From the NCBI RefSeq assembly GCF_028693505.1, contig NZ_JAQUVF010000001.1, positions 87,037 through 151,036 on the forward strand: a DNA stretch of 64,000 nt. The letters are read 5' to 3'. Position 1 is the stretch's first letter. Every line of letters begins with the position of its first letter. This DNA comes from Oscillibacter sp. Its GTDB lineage: Bacteria > Bacillota > Clostridia > Oscillospirales > Oscillospiraceae. Made by a program: the position numbers and the translations under genes. This document shows positions 51,743 through 60,319 of this stretch, piece after piece. The notes beneath the pieces were generated by a model. It was not told where the DNA came from. It saw only the letters and a program-made list of their open reading frames with translations, and made no database searches.

Positions 51743-52468
51743 TTATATCTGGACAGATTTGCTGCGGACCTCCAAGCGCTCATTGACCAATTCGAAGTGC
51801 TCGTCCACTGCGGCATACCCGCCGGGGATATCCTTTTCAAAAATACATTCCACCATACGGCGATGGGCCGCAAAGAGTTTTCGCTTCCGCCCCTCCTCAG
51901 ACATGATATCCATACGAAGATCGGCGATAAAGCGATCCATCACGTCGGACAGCGCGTGGAGAATTTCCACAAACAGTACATTGCCAGAAGCGCGGGCAAT
52001 GGTGTAGTGCAGCTTTTTGTCCAGGAAAACGTTTTCCTCCTCGCTGACGCCAAGGTCCAACCGGGAGATAATCGTCTGCAATTCCGCGAGATCCACGCTG
52101 GTGGCATTCTCAACGGACAGCGCAAAAGCGTGCTTTTCAATGGCGTAACGCAGCTGGCTGACCTGCTGGAAGCTGAGCTCCTTAAGAAGAAACATGATGG
52201 ACATGGTCTCCACCAGAGAGTTTTCAAAGTTTCCGGCGATAAAGTGCCCGGCGCCCTGGGTGCTGACGGTGGTTCCCATGATCTCCAGAATACGCAGGGC
52301 CTCGCGGACGGAGTTGCGCCCCACGTTCAGCTGCTCCACCAGCGTCCGCTCCGGTGGGAGCCGGGACCCAATGTGCAGATTTCCAATGCGGATTTCCTGT
52401 TTGATATAGTCAATGACCCGGACATATGCCCGCTGGGAATCCTGCGTTTTGCTGATTGTTTCCTGCAT
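51743..52468 (-). CDS. FadR-type GntR regulator
   Basis: 241 residues. GntR winged helix at about 12-75 (RLPPERTLVEQLNVGRNSVR, then EALRILE) and an FCD ligand domain at about 95-225 with metal/ligand residues in LDKKLHYTIARASGN and FAAHRRMVECIFEKD. FCD regulators usually sense 2-hydroxy or sugar acids and bind TNGTNNNACNA sites. Two such sites occur in this window, at 57007 and 58458. It is the last gene of the operon controlled by one of them, so autoregulation is likely. Confidence 0.9.
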   Translation of the reverse strand: MQETISKTQDSQRAYVRVIDYIKQEIRIGNLHIGSRLPPERTLVEQLNVGRNSVREALRILEIMGTTVSTQGAGHFIAGNFENSLVETMSIMFLLKELSFQQVSQLRYAIEKHAFALSVENATSVDLAELQTIISRLDLGVSEEENVFLDKKLHYTIARASGNVLFVEILHALSDVMDRFIADLRMDIMSEEGRKRKLFAAHRRMVECIFEKDIPGGYAAVDEHFELVNERLEVRSKSVQI

Positions 52469-52540
52469 ACTTCCTCCGTATCATCGCAATGATGGAAGCG
52501 GGCCATGGCATCCATCCATGACCCGCCCCTTGTAATGCGA

Positions 52541-53494
52541 TCAGTTCTTGCGCGCCTTGACTTCTTCGATCAGCAGCGGCAAAATTTCAGTGACATTGCC
52601 CACAATGCCCACGTCGGCAACTTCAAAGATGGGGGCGTCCTCATCCTTGTTGATTGCCACAATAAAGCCGGAACCGGACATGCCGGAGACGTGCTGCATG
52701 GCCCCGGAAATGCCGCAGGCAATGTACAGCTTGGGGGCCACGATCTTGCCGGACTGGCCTACCTGATGGTTCCGAAGCACCCAGCCGTCCTCAATGGCGG
52801 GACGGCTTGCGCCAACCACGCCGCCCAGCAGCGTCGCCAGCTCATGGACCAGCTGAAAGTTTTCCGCACTGCCCATGCCGCGTCCACCGGCCACAATGAT
52901 CTCAGCGTCCTCCAGATTCACGCTCTCGCTGAGTTCCTGCACAGCGTCCTTAATGACGGAGCGCAAGGGCGTGGCATCCACGGTTTCCGCCGTGACGGGA
53001 GCGGTGCGGCCCTCGTCCAGCTCGGGCTTTCCAAAGGTCCCGGAGCGGACCGTGACAACGGCCTTGCCCTTGGCGGAGACCGTCTCCTGCAAAGAGCCGC
53101 CGTAGACGGAGCGCACCCATGCGCCGCTCTCCGTCATGGACATGGCGTCGGAGATGCAGCCACTGCCCGTGCGGGCCGCCACGCGGGCCGCAAGCTCCTT
53201 GCCGTCCCGGGTGGAACCCAGCAGCAGGCAGGAGACGTCGTAGCGCTCACAAAGCGCGGTCAGAATGTCGGTGTAGCGGTCCGGCTGATAGCCGTGGGCA
53301 GCCACGGTCAGCACCTCGTCCGCGCCGTAGGAAGCGGCGGCAGCGGCGGCGGAGGCGTCACCGATCAGCACGGCGCCCACTTTTTTACCGGACAGCTGCG
53401 CCAGCTTGCGGGCGGCGTTCATGGCCTCCAAAGAGACCTTCAGGATCTGACCGTCCGTGCTTTCCAAATAAACAAGAATTCCCTGATTTTCCAT
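52541..53494 (-). CDS. etfA: Electron transfer flavoprotein, alpha subunit
   Basis: 317 residues. C-terminal FAD-binding domain with [11 protein letters not shown] (about 202), the ETF-alpha signature [17 protein letters not shown] (about 261-277), and [13 protein letters not shown]. Together with EtfB it carries electrons between a dehydrogenase and another redox partner. The partners are probably the acyl-CoA dehydrogenase and FAD-oxidase encoded upstream in the same operon. 14 bases after etfB. Confidence 0.95.
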   Translation of the reverse strand: MENQGILVYLESTDGQILKVSLEAMNAARKLAQLSGKKVGAVLIGDASAAAAAASYGADEVLTVAAHGYQPDRYTDILTALCERYDVSCLLLGSTRDGKELAARVAARTGSGCISDAMSMTESGAWVRSVYGGSLQETVSAKGKAVVTVRSGTFGKPELDEGRTAPVTAETVDATPLRSVIKDAVQELSESVNLEDAEIIVAGGRGMGSAENFQLVHELATLLGGVVGASRPAIEDGWVLRNHQVGQSGKIVAPKLYIACGISGAMQHVSGMSGSGFIVAINKDEDAPIFEVADVGIVGNVTEILPLLIEEVKARKN

Positions 53495-53508
53495 CTTCGT
53501 TCTCCCCC

Positions 53509-54294
53509 TTAAATCAGCTTCTGGCCGACCATGATCTCCATGGCGCGGCGCACGGCTTCGGCGGCTTCCTTCTCCTGGATCTTCACGCCGCTTTGGCGCT
53601 GGGGAGGGGCGGAAATTGCCGCGCGCTGGACCTTGGCGGCCTCAGGGCCGAACTTGGACGCATCCGCTTGGGCGTCGGCGGCGGTGAGTACGGCAACAGG
53701 CATTTTGCGGGCAGCCATCTTGCTCTTGATGGAGGGATAGCGGGGCTCGTAGTCGGGCTTTACGATGGTCACGACGCAGGGGCAGGCGGCTTCCACCACA
53801 CGGTAGCCGTCCTCGGTCTCCTGCTTGGCGGAAATGCCGCCGTCCTTGGGCTCCAGCGCCAAAACATTGGTGATGACGGGCAGACCCAGCGTCTCCGCCA
53901 GCTGCGCGCCCACCTGACCGGAGGCGGCGTCGGTGGATTCGCTGCCGCAGAAAATCACGTCAAAGGGCTGCTCGCCCGCCTTTTTGGAGGCTTGAGAGAG
54001 GAGATAGGCGGTCCCCTGCGGGTCGCAGACGGACGCTTCCTCCACGCGGCAGGCGCGGTCCGCGCCCACGGAAAGGCAGCTGCGCAGAGCCGGGACAGCG
54101 CCCTCGCCGCCGATGGTCAGCACGGTGACGGAGCCGCCGTTGGCCTCTTTGAAGCGGGCGGCCATCTCCAGCGCGTAGGTGTCAAATGCGTTGACAACAG
54201 GCGCGATATCGTCCAGCTTGGGAGCGCCGTCGGCGCCCATGGTCACGTTGACGGTATCGTCGGGCACCTGCTTGATACAGACTAAAAGTTCCAT
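53509..54294 (-). CDS. etfB: Electron transfer flavoprotein, beta subunit
   Basis: 261 residues. N-terminal LLVCIKQVPDDTVNVTM, NAFDTYALEMAARFKEAN, and the nucleotide-binding DVIFCGSESTDAASGQVGAQ (about 115-134). In bifurcating ETFs this subunit holds the second FAD. Whether this one bifurcates cannot be told by eye. Pairs with EtfA. Confidence 0.95.
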   Translation of the reverse strand: MELLVCIKQVPDDTVNVTMGADGAPKLDDIAPVVNAFDTYALEMAARFKEANGGSVTVLTIGGEGAVPALRSCLSVGADRACRVEEASVCDPQGTAYLLSQASKKAGEQPFDVIFCGSESTDAASGQVGAQLAETLGLPVITNVLALEPKDGGISAKQETEDGYRVVEAACPCVVTIVKPDYEPRYPSIKSKMAARKMPVAVLTAADAQADASKFGPEAAKVQRAAISAPPQRQSGVKIQEKEAAEAVRRAMEIMVGQKLI

Positions 54295-54371
54295 GTCACG
54301 TTTACTCCTGTTTTAGAATAGATTACAGGCAGGAGTCCGGCTTTTCGCCGGACTCCGCCCTTGGAAATTGA

Positions 54372-55511
54372 TTAAAACTTGCCGATGACGCTCTTGCCGA
54401 TGACCATGCGCTGGATCTCGTTGGTGCCCTCGTAGATCTGGAAGATCTTGGCGTCCCGGAGCAGCTTCTCCACGGGATATTCCCGGCTGTACCCATAGCC
54501 GCCCAGAATCTGAATGGATTCCAGCGCGTTTTGCACGGCGACATCGCCGGCGTAGCACTTGGCAATGGCGGACTCGCGGCTGTAAGGCAGGCCCGCGTCC
54601 ATCAGCTTCAGGGCGTGGGCCACCATCTGGCGGGCGGTCTCCACGCGGATCTCCATGTCGGCGATCTTGAATTGCAGGGCCTGATTCTTCAAAATGGGCT
54701 TGCCGAAGGTGACGCGCTGCTTGCCGTAGGCCACAGCCTCGTCAATGGCGCGCTGGGCAATGCCCACAGCGCCGCAGCCAACCCAGGTGCGGGACATGTC
54801 CAGCGTCTTCATGGCGATCTTATAGCCGTCGCCCTCGTTGCCCATCATGGCAGAGGCGGGAACGCGGCAGTCCTCCATCACGACGTCGCAGGTGTTGGAG
54901 GTACGGATGCCCATCTTGTTCTCGTGGTTGCCGGTGGAGAGGCCCGGCGTGCCGGCTTCCACCACGAATACGGACATGCCCTTGATGCCCTGAGACTTGT
55001 CGGTCATGGCGGTGATCACATAGAAGGAGGCCACGCCGCCGTTGGTGATGAAGCACTTGCGGCCGTTGAGGATGTACTCGTCGCCATCGCGCACGGCGGT
55101 GGTTTTGCTGTTGCCGGCGTCGGAACCGGCCATGGGCTCGGTCAGGCCGAAGGCGCCGTGGTTGCCCTCCATCAAAAGGTCGCAGCAGCGCTGCTTCTGC
55201 TCTTCACTGCCGCCGATCAAAACGGCCTTCAATGCCAGATTGCTGGCGGTGATGGTGGTCACGAAACCGGCGTCCGCTCTGGCGAACTCCTCCATGATGG
55301 CGGCCACGGTGATGCGCTCGAGGCCCAGTCCGCCGTATTCCTCGGGGACCTCCAGACCGTTATAGCCCAGCTCGGCGGCCTTTGCATAGATTTCGGCAGG
55401 CCATTCGCCGGAGACGTCGTACTCCTTGCACTGCTCCTTGATTTCTTTTTCGCAAAATTCGCGGACGCTGTCCAGCAGGTCCTGGTCTTCGGGATTAATT
55501 AAAAATGCCAT
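54372..55511 (-). CDS. Acyl-CoA dehydrogenase
   Basis: 379 residues, the standard length. FAD/substrate motifs FGLTEPMAGSDAGNSKT (about 120-136), CFITNGG, FGKPILKNQALQFKIADM, and the catalytic base region QIYEGTNEIQRMVIGK near the C-terminus. It oxidises short-chain acyl-CoA or, in reverse with ETF, reduces enoyl-CoA such as crotonyl-CoA. Located between the FAD-oxidase and etfBA. The substrate could be butyryl-CoA or a related acid from the locus; not decidable here. Confidence 0.94.
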   Translation of the reverse strand: MAFLINPEDQDLLDSVREFCEKEIKEQCKEYDVSGEWPAEIYAKAAELGYNGLEVPEEYGGLGLERITVAAIMEEFARADAGFVTTITASNLALKAVLIGGSEEQKQRCCDLLMEGNHGAFGLTEPMAGSDAGNSKTTAVRDGDEYILNGRKCFITNGGVASFYVITAMTDKSQGIKGMSVFVVEAGTPGLSTGNHENKMGIRTSNTCDVVMEDCRVPASAMMGNEGDGYKIAMKTLDMSRTWVGCGAVGIAQRAIDEAVAYGKQRVTFGKPILKNQALQFKIADMEIRVETARQMVAHALKLMDAGLPYSRESAIAKCYAGDVAVQNALESIQILGGYGYSREYPVEKLLRDAKIFQIYEGTNEIQRMVIGKSVIGKF

Positions 55512-55548
55512 TGTTTCGTTTCCGCCTTTCTATATTCAAAAAATGATT

Positions 55549-56967
55549 TTACAGCTTGTAGCAGACCTTGCCGGGGTTGAGAATCAGGTTGGGATCGAAC
55601 ACCTTCTTGATCTCTTCCATCAGCCGCATATTGACATCGCCCACGGACTTTGCCAGGAAGGGAACCTTGCCCCGGCCGATGCCGTGCTCGCCGGAGACCT
55701 GACCGCCCAGCTCGGTTGCCTTGATGTAGACGGCCTCCATAAACTTCTCTGCACGGGGGAGGAACTCGGCCTCCTCCAGATCGTTGCTGCAGCAATAAAT
55801 GTGCAGGTTGCCGTCGCCCGCGTGACCGAAGCTTCTCACCTTCAGACCCACGGTCTCCTCCAGAGACTCCACGTAGCCCAGGAAGGGAGCAATCTGCGTC
55901 ACAGGGACCACCACGTCGCACTCGTCGAGGAGCTTGGTGTCGGCCATAATGGCCTCCAGGAAGCTGCTGCGGGCGGCCCAGGCGTCCCGCTTCAAGGCGG
56001 GCGTATCCGCGACCAGCACGTCGATAGCGCCGGCCTCCAGCACCACCTCGGAGGCCTTCTCAATCACGGCGTCCAGCTCGTCGGCGTCGTTGCCGTCAAA
56101 GGTCACCAGCAGGTAGGCCTCGGCCTCCACGCCGTCGATCTTGCGGGGGAACACCTGCTTGCCCACGTAGGCCTCGGAGGAAATCACGATGTCCTTGCCC
56201 ATGAACTCCAGCGCCTGGGGATTCAGGTGATGCATGAAGAAGGCGGGCACGGTGGCAATGCAGGATTCCATGTCGGGATAAGGAATGATGAGGCTGATGG
56301 TCTCCTTGGGCTGGGGAATCAGCTTGAGCGTCAGCTCGGTGATGACGCCCAGCGTGCCCTCGGAGCCGATCATCAGGTTCAGCAGGCTGTATCCGGAGCT
56401 GGTCTTGGAGACGGAGCTGCCCAGATGAATGATCTCGCCGGTGGGCAGAACCACCGTCATGGCCTTCACATAGTCCCGGGTGCAGCCGTACTTCACGGCG
56501 CGCATACCGCCCGCGTTGGTGGAGACGTTGCCGCCCAGCGTGGCAAACTTCTCACCGGGATCGGGGGGATACAAAAGGCCCTTGGACGCGGAGTCCTCTG
56601 CCAGCGTGTTCAAAAGCACGCCGGGCTGGACCGTGACGGTAAAATTCTCCACATCATAGGAGAGGATCTGATTCATGCGGGTGGTCACCAGCAAAACGCC
56701 GCCGCAGATGGGCACCGCGCCGCCGACGAGACCGGTACCGGCGCCGCGGGGCGTCACGGGAATCCGGTTTTCGTTGCACAGCTTCATGACCGCTGCGATC
56801 TCCTCCGTGGAAGCGGCTTCCACCACCGCCTCGGGAACGGATTTGCCGTAAATGGGCATTTCATCATGGGCATAGTCCTCGTTGATGTCGCTGCCGGTAA
56901 ACACGCGGCCGGGAGCGATGGCGGACAGCTGCTGGATCAGCTCGGGAGACAAAGTCTGATAATTCAT
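55549..56967 (-). CDS. FAD-linked 2-hydroxyacid dehydrogenase (GlcD/lactate dehydrogenase type)
   Basis: 472 residues. FAD-binding domain with VTPRGAGTGLVGGAVPICGG (about 72-91) and GNVSTNAGGMRAVKYG (about 139), C-terminal FAD-oxidase domain ending GEHGIGRGKVPFL near 430. Homologues oxidise D-lactate or glycolate, and with a bifurcating ETF drive NAD+ reduction (as in Acetobacterium LctBCD). The operon also contains etfBA and an acyl-CoA dehydrogenase. First gene after the shared operator-promoter. Confidence 0.92.
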   Translation of the reverse strand: MNYQTLSPELIQQLSAIAPGRVFTGSDINEDYAHDEMPIYGKSVPEAVVEAASTEEIAAVMKLCNENRIPVTPRGAGTGLVGGAVPICGGVLLVTTRMNQILSYDVENFTVTVQPGVLLNTLAEDSASKGLLYPPDPGEKFATLGGNVSTNAGGMRAVKYGCTRDYVKAMTVVLPTGEIIHLGSSVSKTSSGYSLLNLMIGSEGTLGVITELTLKLIPQPKETISLIIPYPDMESCIATVPAFFMHHLNPQALEFMGKDIVISSEAYVGKQVFPRKIDGVEAEAYLLVTFDGNDADELDAVIEKASEVVLEAGAIDVLVADTPALKRDAWAARSSFLEAIMADTKLLDECDVVVPVTQIAPFLGYVESLEETVGLKVRSFGHAGDGNLHIYCCSNDLEEAEFLPRAEKFMEAVYIKATELGGQVSGEHGIGRGKVPFLAKSVGDVNMRLMEEIKKVFDPNLILNPGKVCYKL

Positions 56968-57006
56968 AATGCAACCTCCTATGATATTTTTTCTGTAAGC
57001 GGGATA

Positions 57007-57061
57007 ATTGGTCCCACCAATTTACAAGTGATACTATACGACAGGTTGGAGTCTTTGTCCA
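57007..57061 (-). promoter_or_regulatory. Promoter with FadR-type operator, FAD-oxidase/ETF operon
   Basis: Minus strand TGGACA (57061-57056), 17 bases, TATAGT (57038-57033), followed by the palindrome ATTGGTCCCACCAAT (57007-57021), which would overlap the transcription start. The same arrangement precedes the iron alcohol dehydrogenase. The remainder of this 306-base gap (57062-57230) holds no ORF I can support. Confidence 0.8.
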
Positions 57062-57230
57062 GTAAAAATTTTGCGTGATTTATTAAAAAAAGCGACAATT
57101 ACTCCGCAAAAAAGTTCAAAAGAAAAGAAGGAAAGACGATTACGCGGAGAAAATGAATGAAAGCGGATGTGCAAAATCCAATTTTCAAAAGACGAAATTT
57201 TTTTCGCGCAATTTGATGCGCAAACCCACA

Positions 57231-57262
57231 AAAAAGGTCCGTGCCGCGGCACGGACCTTTTT
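57231..57262 (-). terminator. Terminator of the iron alcohol dehydrogenase gene
   Basis: A 15-bp stem AAAAAGGTCCGTGCC with its complement and almost no loop (GC), T-rich on both strands. Confidence 0.85.
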
Positions 57263-57273
57263 GAAGGGGCAAA

Positions 57274-58389
57274 TTACTTGTTGGCAGCGAGCCATGCCTT
57301 GGCGGCGGCGTCGGTGTCGAGGATGGCCTGGGTGAACTGTTCCTTGGTGATGGGGGTGGGAACATAGTTCCAGTTGGACATGGTGGCGGACTTGTCGACC
57401 AGCGTGGGCAGGTCGGACAGGGGCAGCTCAATATCGTCCATGGTCATGGGCAGGCCCAGAGCCTTGTAGAAGGGGAACATCTTGTCGCGCTGGGCAAACT
57501 GCTTATCCAGCGTCAGCAGGACCAGAATGCCCAGAGACACCACTTCGCCGTGGAGATGCTTGTGGGCGCCGGGGCACACGGTGCAGCCGTAGTAGAAGCC
57601 GTGAGCGATGGAGTCGTTGTAGAAATAGTCGTTGTTATGGGTCTCCACAGTCAGGTTGGAGACCATACCGGCGGTGATGACAATGCCCAGAACGACCTGC
57701 TGGAGCTCATAGCCGTCCTCATGATTGCGGATCTGCTCCATGGCCTTGACGCCGTAGTTCAAAAAGGCGGGGGTGCAGCAGCGGGCAATGGCAGTGCCCA
57801 TCAGGGGCGCGTGCTGAATCTTGAAGTCTGCCAGATCGTTGCGGGCGGCAAACTCAGACTCGAACTCCTTGGCAAGGGAGTCGCCGATGCCGGCCCAGAG
57901 ATACTCGGCGGGGGAGTTGGCAATGATCTCGCTGTCCATGAACGTGTGGATGGCGCAGCGCTTGGGATAGTACAGGTCCTTCATGGCGCCGTCGGGATAG
58001 TACATGACGCACAGCGTCGTGCAGCTGGCGCAGTTGGAGCCCAGGGTGGGGAATGCGAACAGGGGCTTATCCAGATGACCGGCGGCGCACTTGGCGGTGT
58101 CCATGGCGCGGCCGCCGCCGATGGCGAACACCATATCGGCGTTCTTCACCTCGGGCAGGGCTTCCAGCATGGCAGCGTTTTCATAGGATGCCTCGCCGCC
58201 GAACCAAATGGGCTCGCTCAGCTCCAGATCGGTGCCTTGGAGCGCAGCCTTCAGCTTCGGCAGGGACTTGCTCATGGCGGTGTGGCCGCCGATGACGGCG
58301 ACCTTCTTGCCGTATGTACGGACAATGTCATAAACCTCCTGATAGCAATCAGGGCCAATGCTCCACGCGGGCAGATAGAGAGTACTCAT
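57274..58389 (-). CDS. Iron-containing alcohol dehydrogenase/glycerol dehydrogenase-like
   Basis: 371 residues. NAD-binding FAIGGGRAMDTAKCAA (about 89-104; GGG motif), metal ligands in WAGIGDSLAKEFESEF (Asp, about 166), IAHGFYYGC and AHKHLHGEVVSLGIL (His residues, about 255-275). Resembles glycerol dehydrogenase and related polyol or hydroxyacid dehydrogenases; the substrate is unknown. It is a single gene with its own promoter carrying the same operator as the FAD-oxidase operon, so the two are probably induced together. Confidence 0.9.
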   Translation of the reverse strand: MSTLYLPAWSIGPDCYQEVYDIVRTYGKKVAVIGGHTAMSKSLPKLKAALQGTDLELSEPIWFGGEASYENAAMLEALPEVKNADMVFAIGGGRAMDTAKCAAGHLDKPLFAFPTLGSNCASCTTLCVMYYPDGAMKDLYYPKRCAIHTFMDSEIIANSPAEYLWAGIGDSLAKEFESEFAARNDLADFKIQHAPLMGTAIARCCTPAFLNYGVKAMEQIRNHEDGYELQQVVLGIVITAGMVSNLTVETHNNDYFYNDSIAHGFYYGCTVCPGAHKHLHGEVVSLGILVLLTLDKQFAQRDKMFPFYKALGLPMTMDDIELPLSDLPTLVDKSATMSNWNYVPTPITKEQFTQAILDTDAAAKAWLAANK

Positions 58390-58457
58390 AACGATGTTCC
58401 TCCTTCAAAATTTTAGAATCCAAATCGATCAGCGGAGATAGTAGATGGGAAAAATTG

Positions 58458-58512
58458 ATTGGTCCCACCAATTTACCATTACTACTATACGACGGGAAAG
58501 AAACTTTGTCCA
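58458..58512 (-). promoter_or_regulatory. Promoter with FadR-type operator, iron alcohol dehydrogenase
   Basis: Minus strand TGGACA (58512-58507), 17 bases, TATAGT (58489-58484), then ATTGGTCCCACCAAT (58458-58472). Spacing from -10 to operator is nearly the same as at 57007-57061. The rest of the 348-base gap to 58700 has no supported gene. Confidence 0.8.
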
Positions 58513-58700
58513 GTAAAAAATTTGCACCTACACTGCTTAAAAACGGAGAATACTTCACAAAAAAGTTGCAGAAAATACGTGGAAAGACGATTACGCAAAG
58601 AAAGGCTTCGTAAGCGAGTGGTGAAAATAGAAGGCCGGGCATTTCGAAAATTTTCACGCTGCCTTGACGGGGGAACCGTCCGGGATTTCTGAGGGCACAA

Positions 58701-58730
58701 TAAAAAGGAGAGCGGACGCTCTCCTTTTTA
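58701..58730 (-). terminator. Terminator of the SPFH gene
   Basis: A 14-bp stem TAAAAAGGAGAGCG with its complement around GA; 8 bases after the SPFH stop. Confidence 0.88.
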
Positions 58731-58737
58731 GGCGCTG

Positions 58738-59691
58738 TTATTGGGCGGCGTCCGCCTTGGGGTCCTCGCTTTCAAAAACTGTCTTGGCGCTGGCTGCCAA
58801 ACCGGCCAAGCCCTGCAGCTCGGAGGGAATGATAATCTTGGTGGCCTTGCCGTCGGCAATCTTTTCCATGGCCTCCAGCGCCTTGAGCTTCACCACCTGA
58901 TCGTTGGGGGCTGCGGCGTTGAGCAGCTTCAGGGAGTCGGCCGTGGCCTGCTGGACCTTGGCGATGGCCAGCGCCTCGGCGTCGGCTGCCATGATGCGGG
59001 CTTCCTTCTCGCCCTCGGCCTTCAAAATGGAGGCCTGCTTGGCGGCGTCGGCTCGCAAAATGGCGGACTGCTTCTCGCCCTCGGCCACCAGAATCTGGCT
59101 GGCCTTCTGGCCCTCGGCCTGCAGGATGGACTCGCGGCGTTCCCGCTCCGCCTTCATCTGCTTTTCCATGGCGTTCTGGATCTCCTTGGGGGGGATGATG
59201 TTCTTCAGCTCCACCCGGTTGACCTTGATGCCCCAGGGGTCTGTGGCCTCGTCCAGAATAATGCGCATCTTGGTGTTGATGATGTCCCGGCTGGTGAGGG
59301 ACTGGTCCAGCTCCATGTCGCCGATGATATTGCGCAGGGTGGTGGCCGTCAGGTTTTCAATGGCGTTCATGGGGTGCTCCACGCCGTAGGTATAGAGCTT
59401 GGGGTCCGTGATCTGGAAATAGATCACGGTATCGATCTGCATGGTGACGTTATCCTTGGTGATGACGGGCTGCGGCGCGAAATCCGCCACCTGCTCCTTC
59501 AAGGAGACCTTCTTGGCCACCCGCTCAATAAACGGGATCTTCACGTGCAGACCCACGTTCCACACGACGCGGAAAGCGCCCAGACGCTCCACCACGTAGG
59601 CCCGGGACTGCTGCACGATGACGATGTTGGCAACGACCACCAGCAGCACCAATACCAGCAGAACAATGATGGCAATGGCTCCGATATTCAT
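58738..59691 (-). CDS. SPFH/Band 7 membrane scaffold protein (QmcA/slipin type)
   Basis: 317 residues. One N-terminal membrane helix (IAIIVLLVLVLLVVVANIVI, residues 5-24), SPFH domain at about 25-180 (ERLGAF, DNVTMQIDTVIYFQITDP), then a long charged coiled coil at 180-260 (repeated AEGEKQSAIL, AEGEKEARIM). Such proteins form membrane rings or microdomains together with NfeD. Its ATG overlaps the nfeD stop (ATGA), confirming the pair. Confidence 0.93.
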   Translation of the reverse strand: MNIGAIAIIVLLVLVLLVVVANIVIVQQSRAYVVERLGAFRVVWNVGLHVKIPFIERVAKKVSLKEQVADFAPQPVITKDNVTMQIDTVIYFQITDPKLYTYGVEHPMNAIENLTATTLRNIIGDMELDQSLTSRDIINTKMRIILDEATDPWGIKVNRVELKNIIPPKEIQNAMEKQMKAERERRESILQAEGQKASQILVAEGEKQSAILRADAAKQASILKAEGEKEARIMAADAEALAIAKVQQATADSLKLLNAAAPNDQVVKLKALEAMEKIADGKATKIIIPSELQGLAGLAASAKTVFESEDPKADAAQ

Positions 59692-60143
59692 ACGTTCAAC
59701 TCCTCCAATACTTCTGTTTTTTCAACAAAGAGCTTGACGCCCTCCATTTTCAAAATCCGCACCGTCGTTCCCGCAGGAATCACGCTGCCGTTCACGCTGC
59801 GGGCGGTCCAGGTCTTGCCGTCCACATACACCGCGCCGCTGGCGTTTTCATTGTCCACGGTCTCCGTGACCCTTCCTGTCTCACCGATCACCCGGTCCAA
59901 ATTGGTGGCAACGGGACGGTTTGCCGTAAAGCGTTTTACCAAAGGCCGCGTTACCGCAAGCGCCGCCGCGGATACCACCACAAACAGCACCAGCTGCACC
60001 GTGAGCTCCGCCTTTAAAATGGACGCCAGCAATGCCACCAGCGCGCCCGCCACGAACCAGATAGAGACCAGTCCCGCGGTCAGCGCTTCCACGATCCCAA
60101 AGACCGCCGCCGCGCCAAGCCAAATCCAAATCATCCAATCCAC
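59688..60143 (-). CDS. NfeD-family membrane protein
   Basis: 151 residues. Membrane helices in the first 75 residues and a C-terminal OB-fold domain (about 85-150, with GETGRVTETV, GAVYVDGKTWTARS and GTTVRILKMEGVKLFVE). This short NfeD form pairs with SPFH proteins and is the upstream member of the operon. Confidence 0.92.
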   Translation of the reverse strand: MDWMIWIWLGAAAVFGIVEALTAGLVSIWFVAGALVALLASILKAELTVQLVLFVVVSAAALAVTRPLVKRFTANRPVATNLDRVIGETGRVTETVDNENASGAVYVDGKTWTARSVNGSVIPAGTTVRILKMEGVKLFVEKTEVLEELNV

Positions 60144-60250
60144 AGGAAATTCCTCCCTTCCGTAGATATTACGTTTTTTTCATACGATTAGTTGCAGTAT
60201 ATCATATTCATTTCCGAAAAACTATTTCATTTCTGTTACAAAGCCCCGCA

Positions 60251-60279
60251 TTGCACATTTTTCTTTTTCCTGTTATACT
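60251..60279 (+). promoter_or_regulatory. Promoter of the RNA methyltransferase gene
   Basis: TTGCAC (60251-60256), 17 bases, TATACT (60274-60279), 41 bases before the ATG at 60320. Confidence 0.75.
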
Positions 60280-60319
60280 GAATGTTACCAAATAAATTTG
60301 ATGATAGGAGGTGCGGGCC

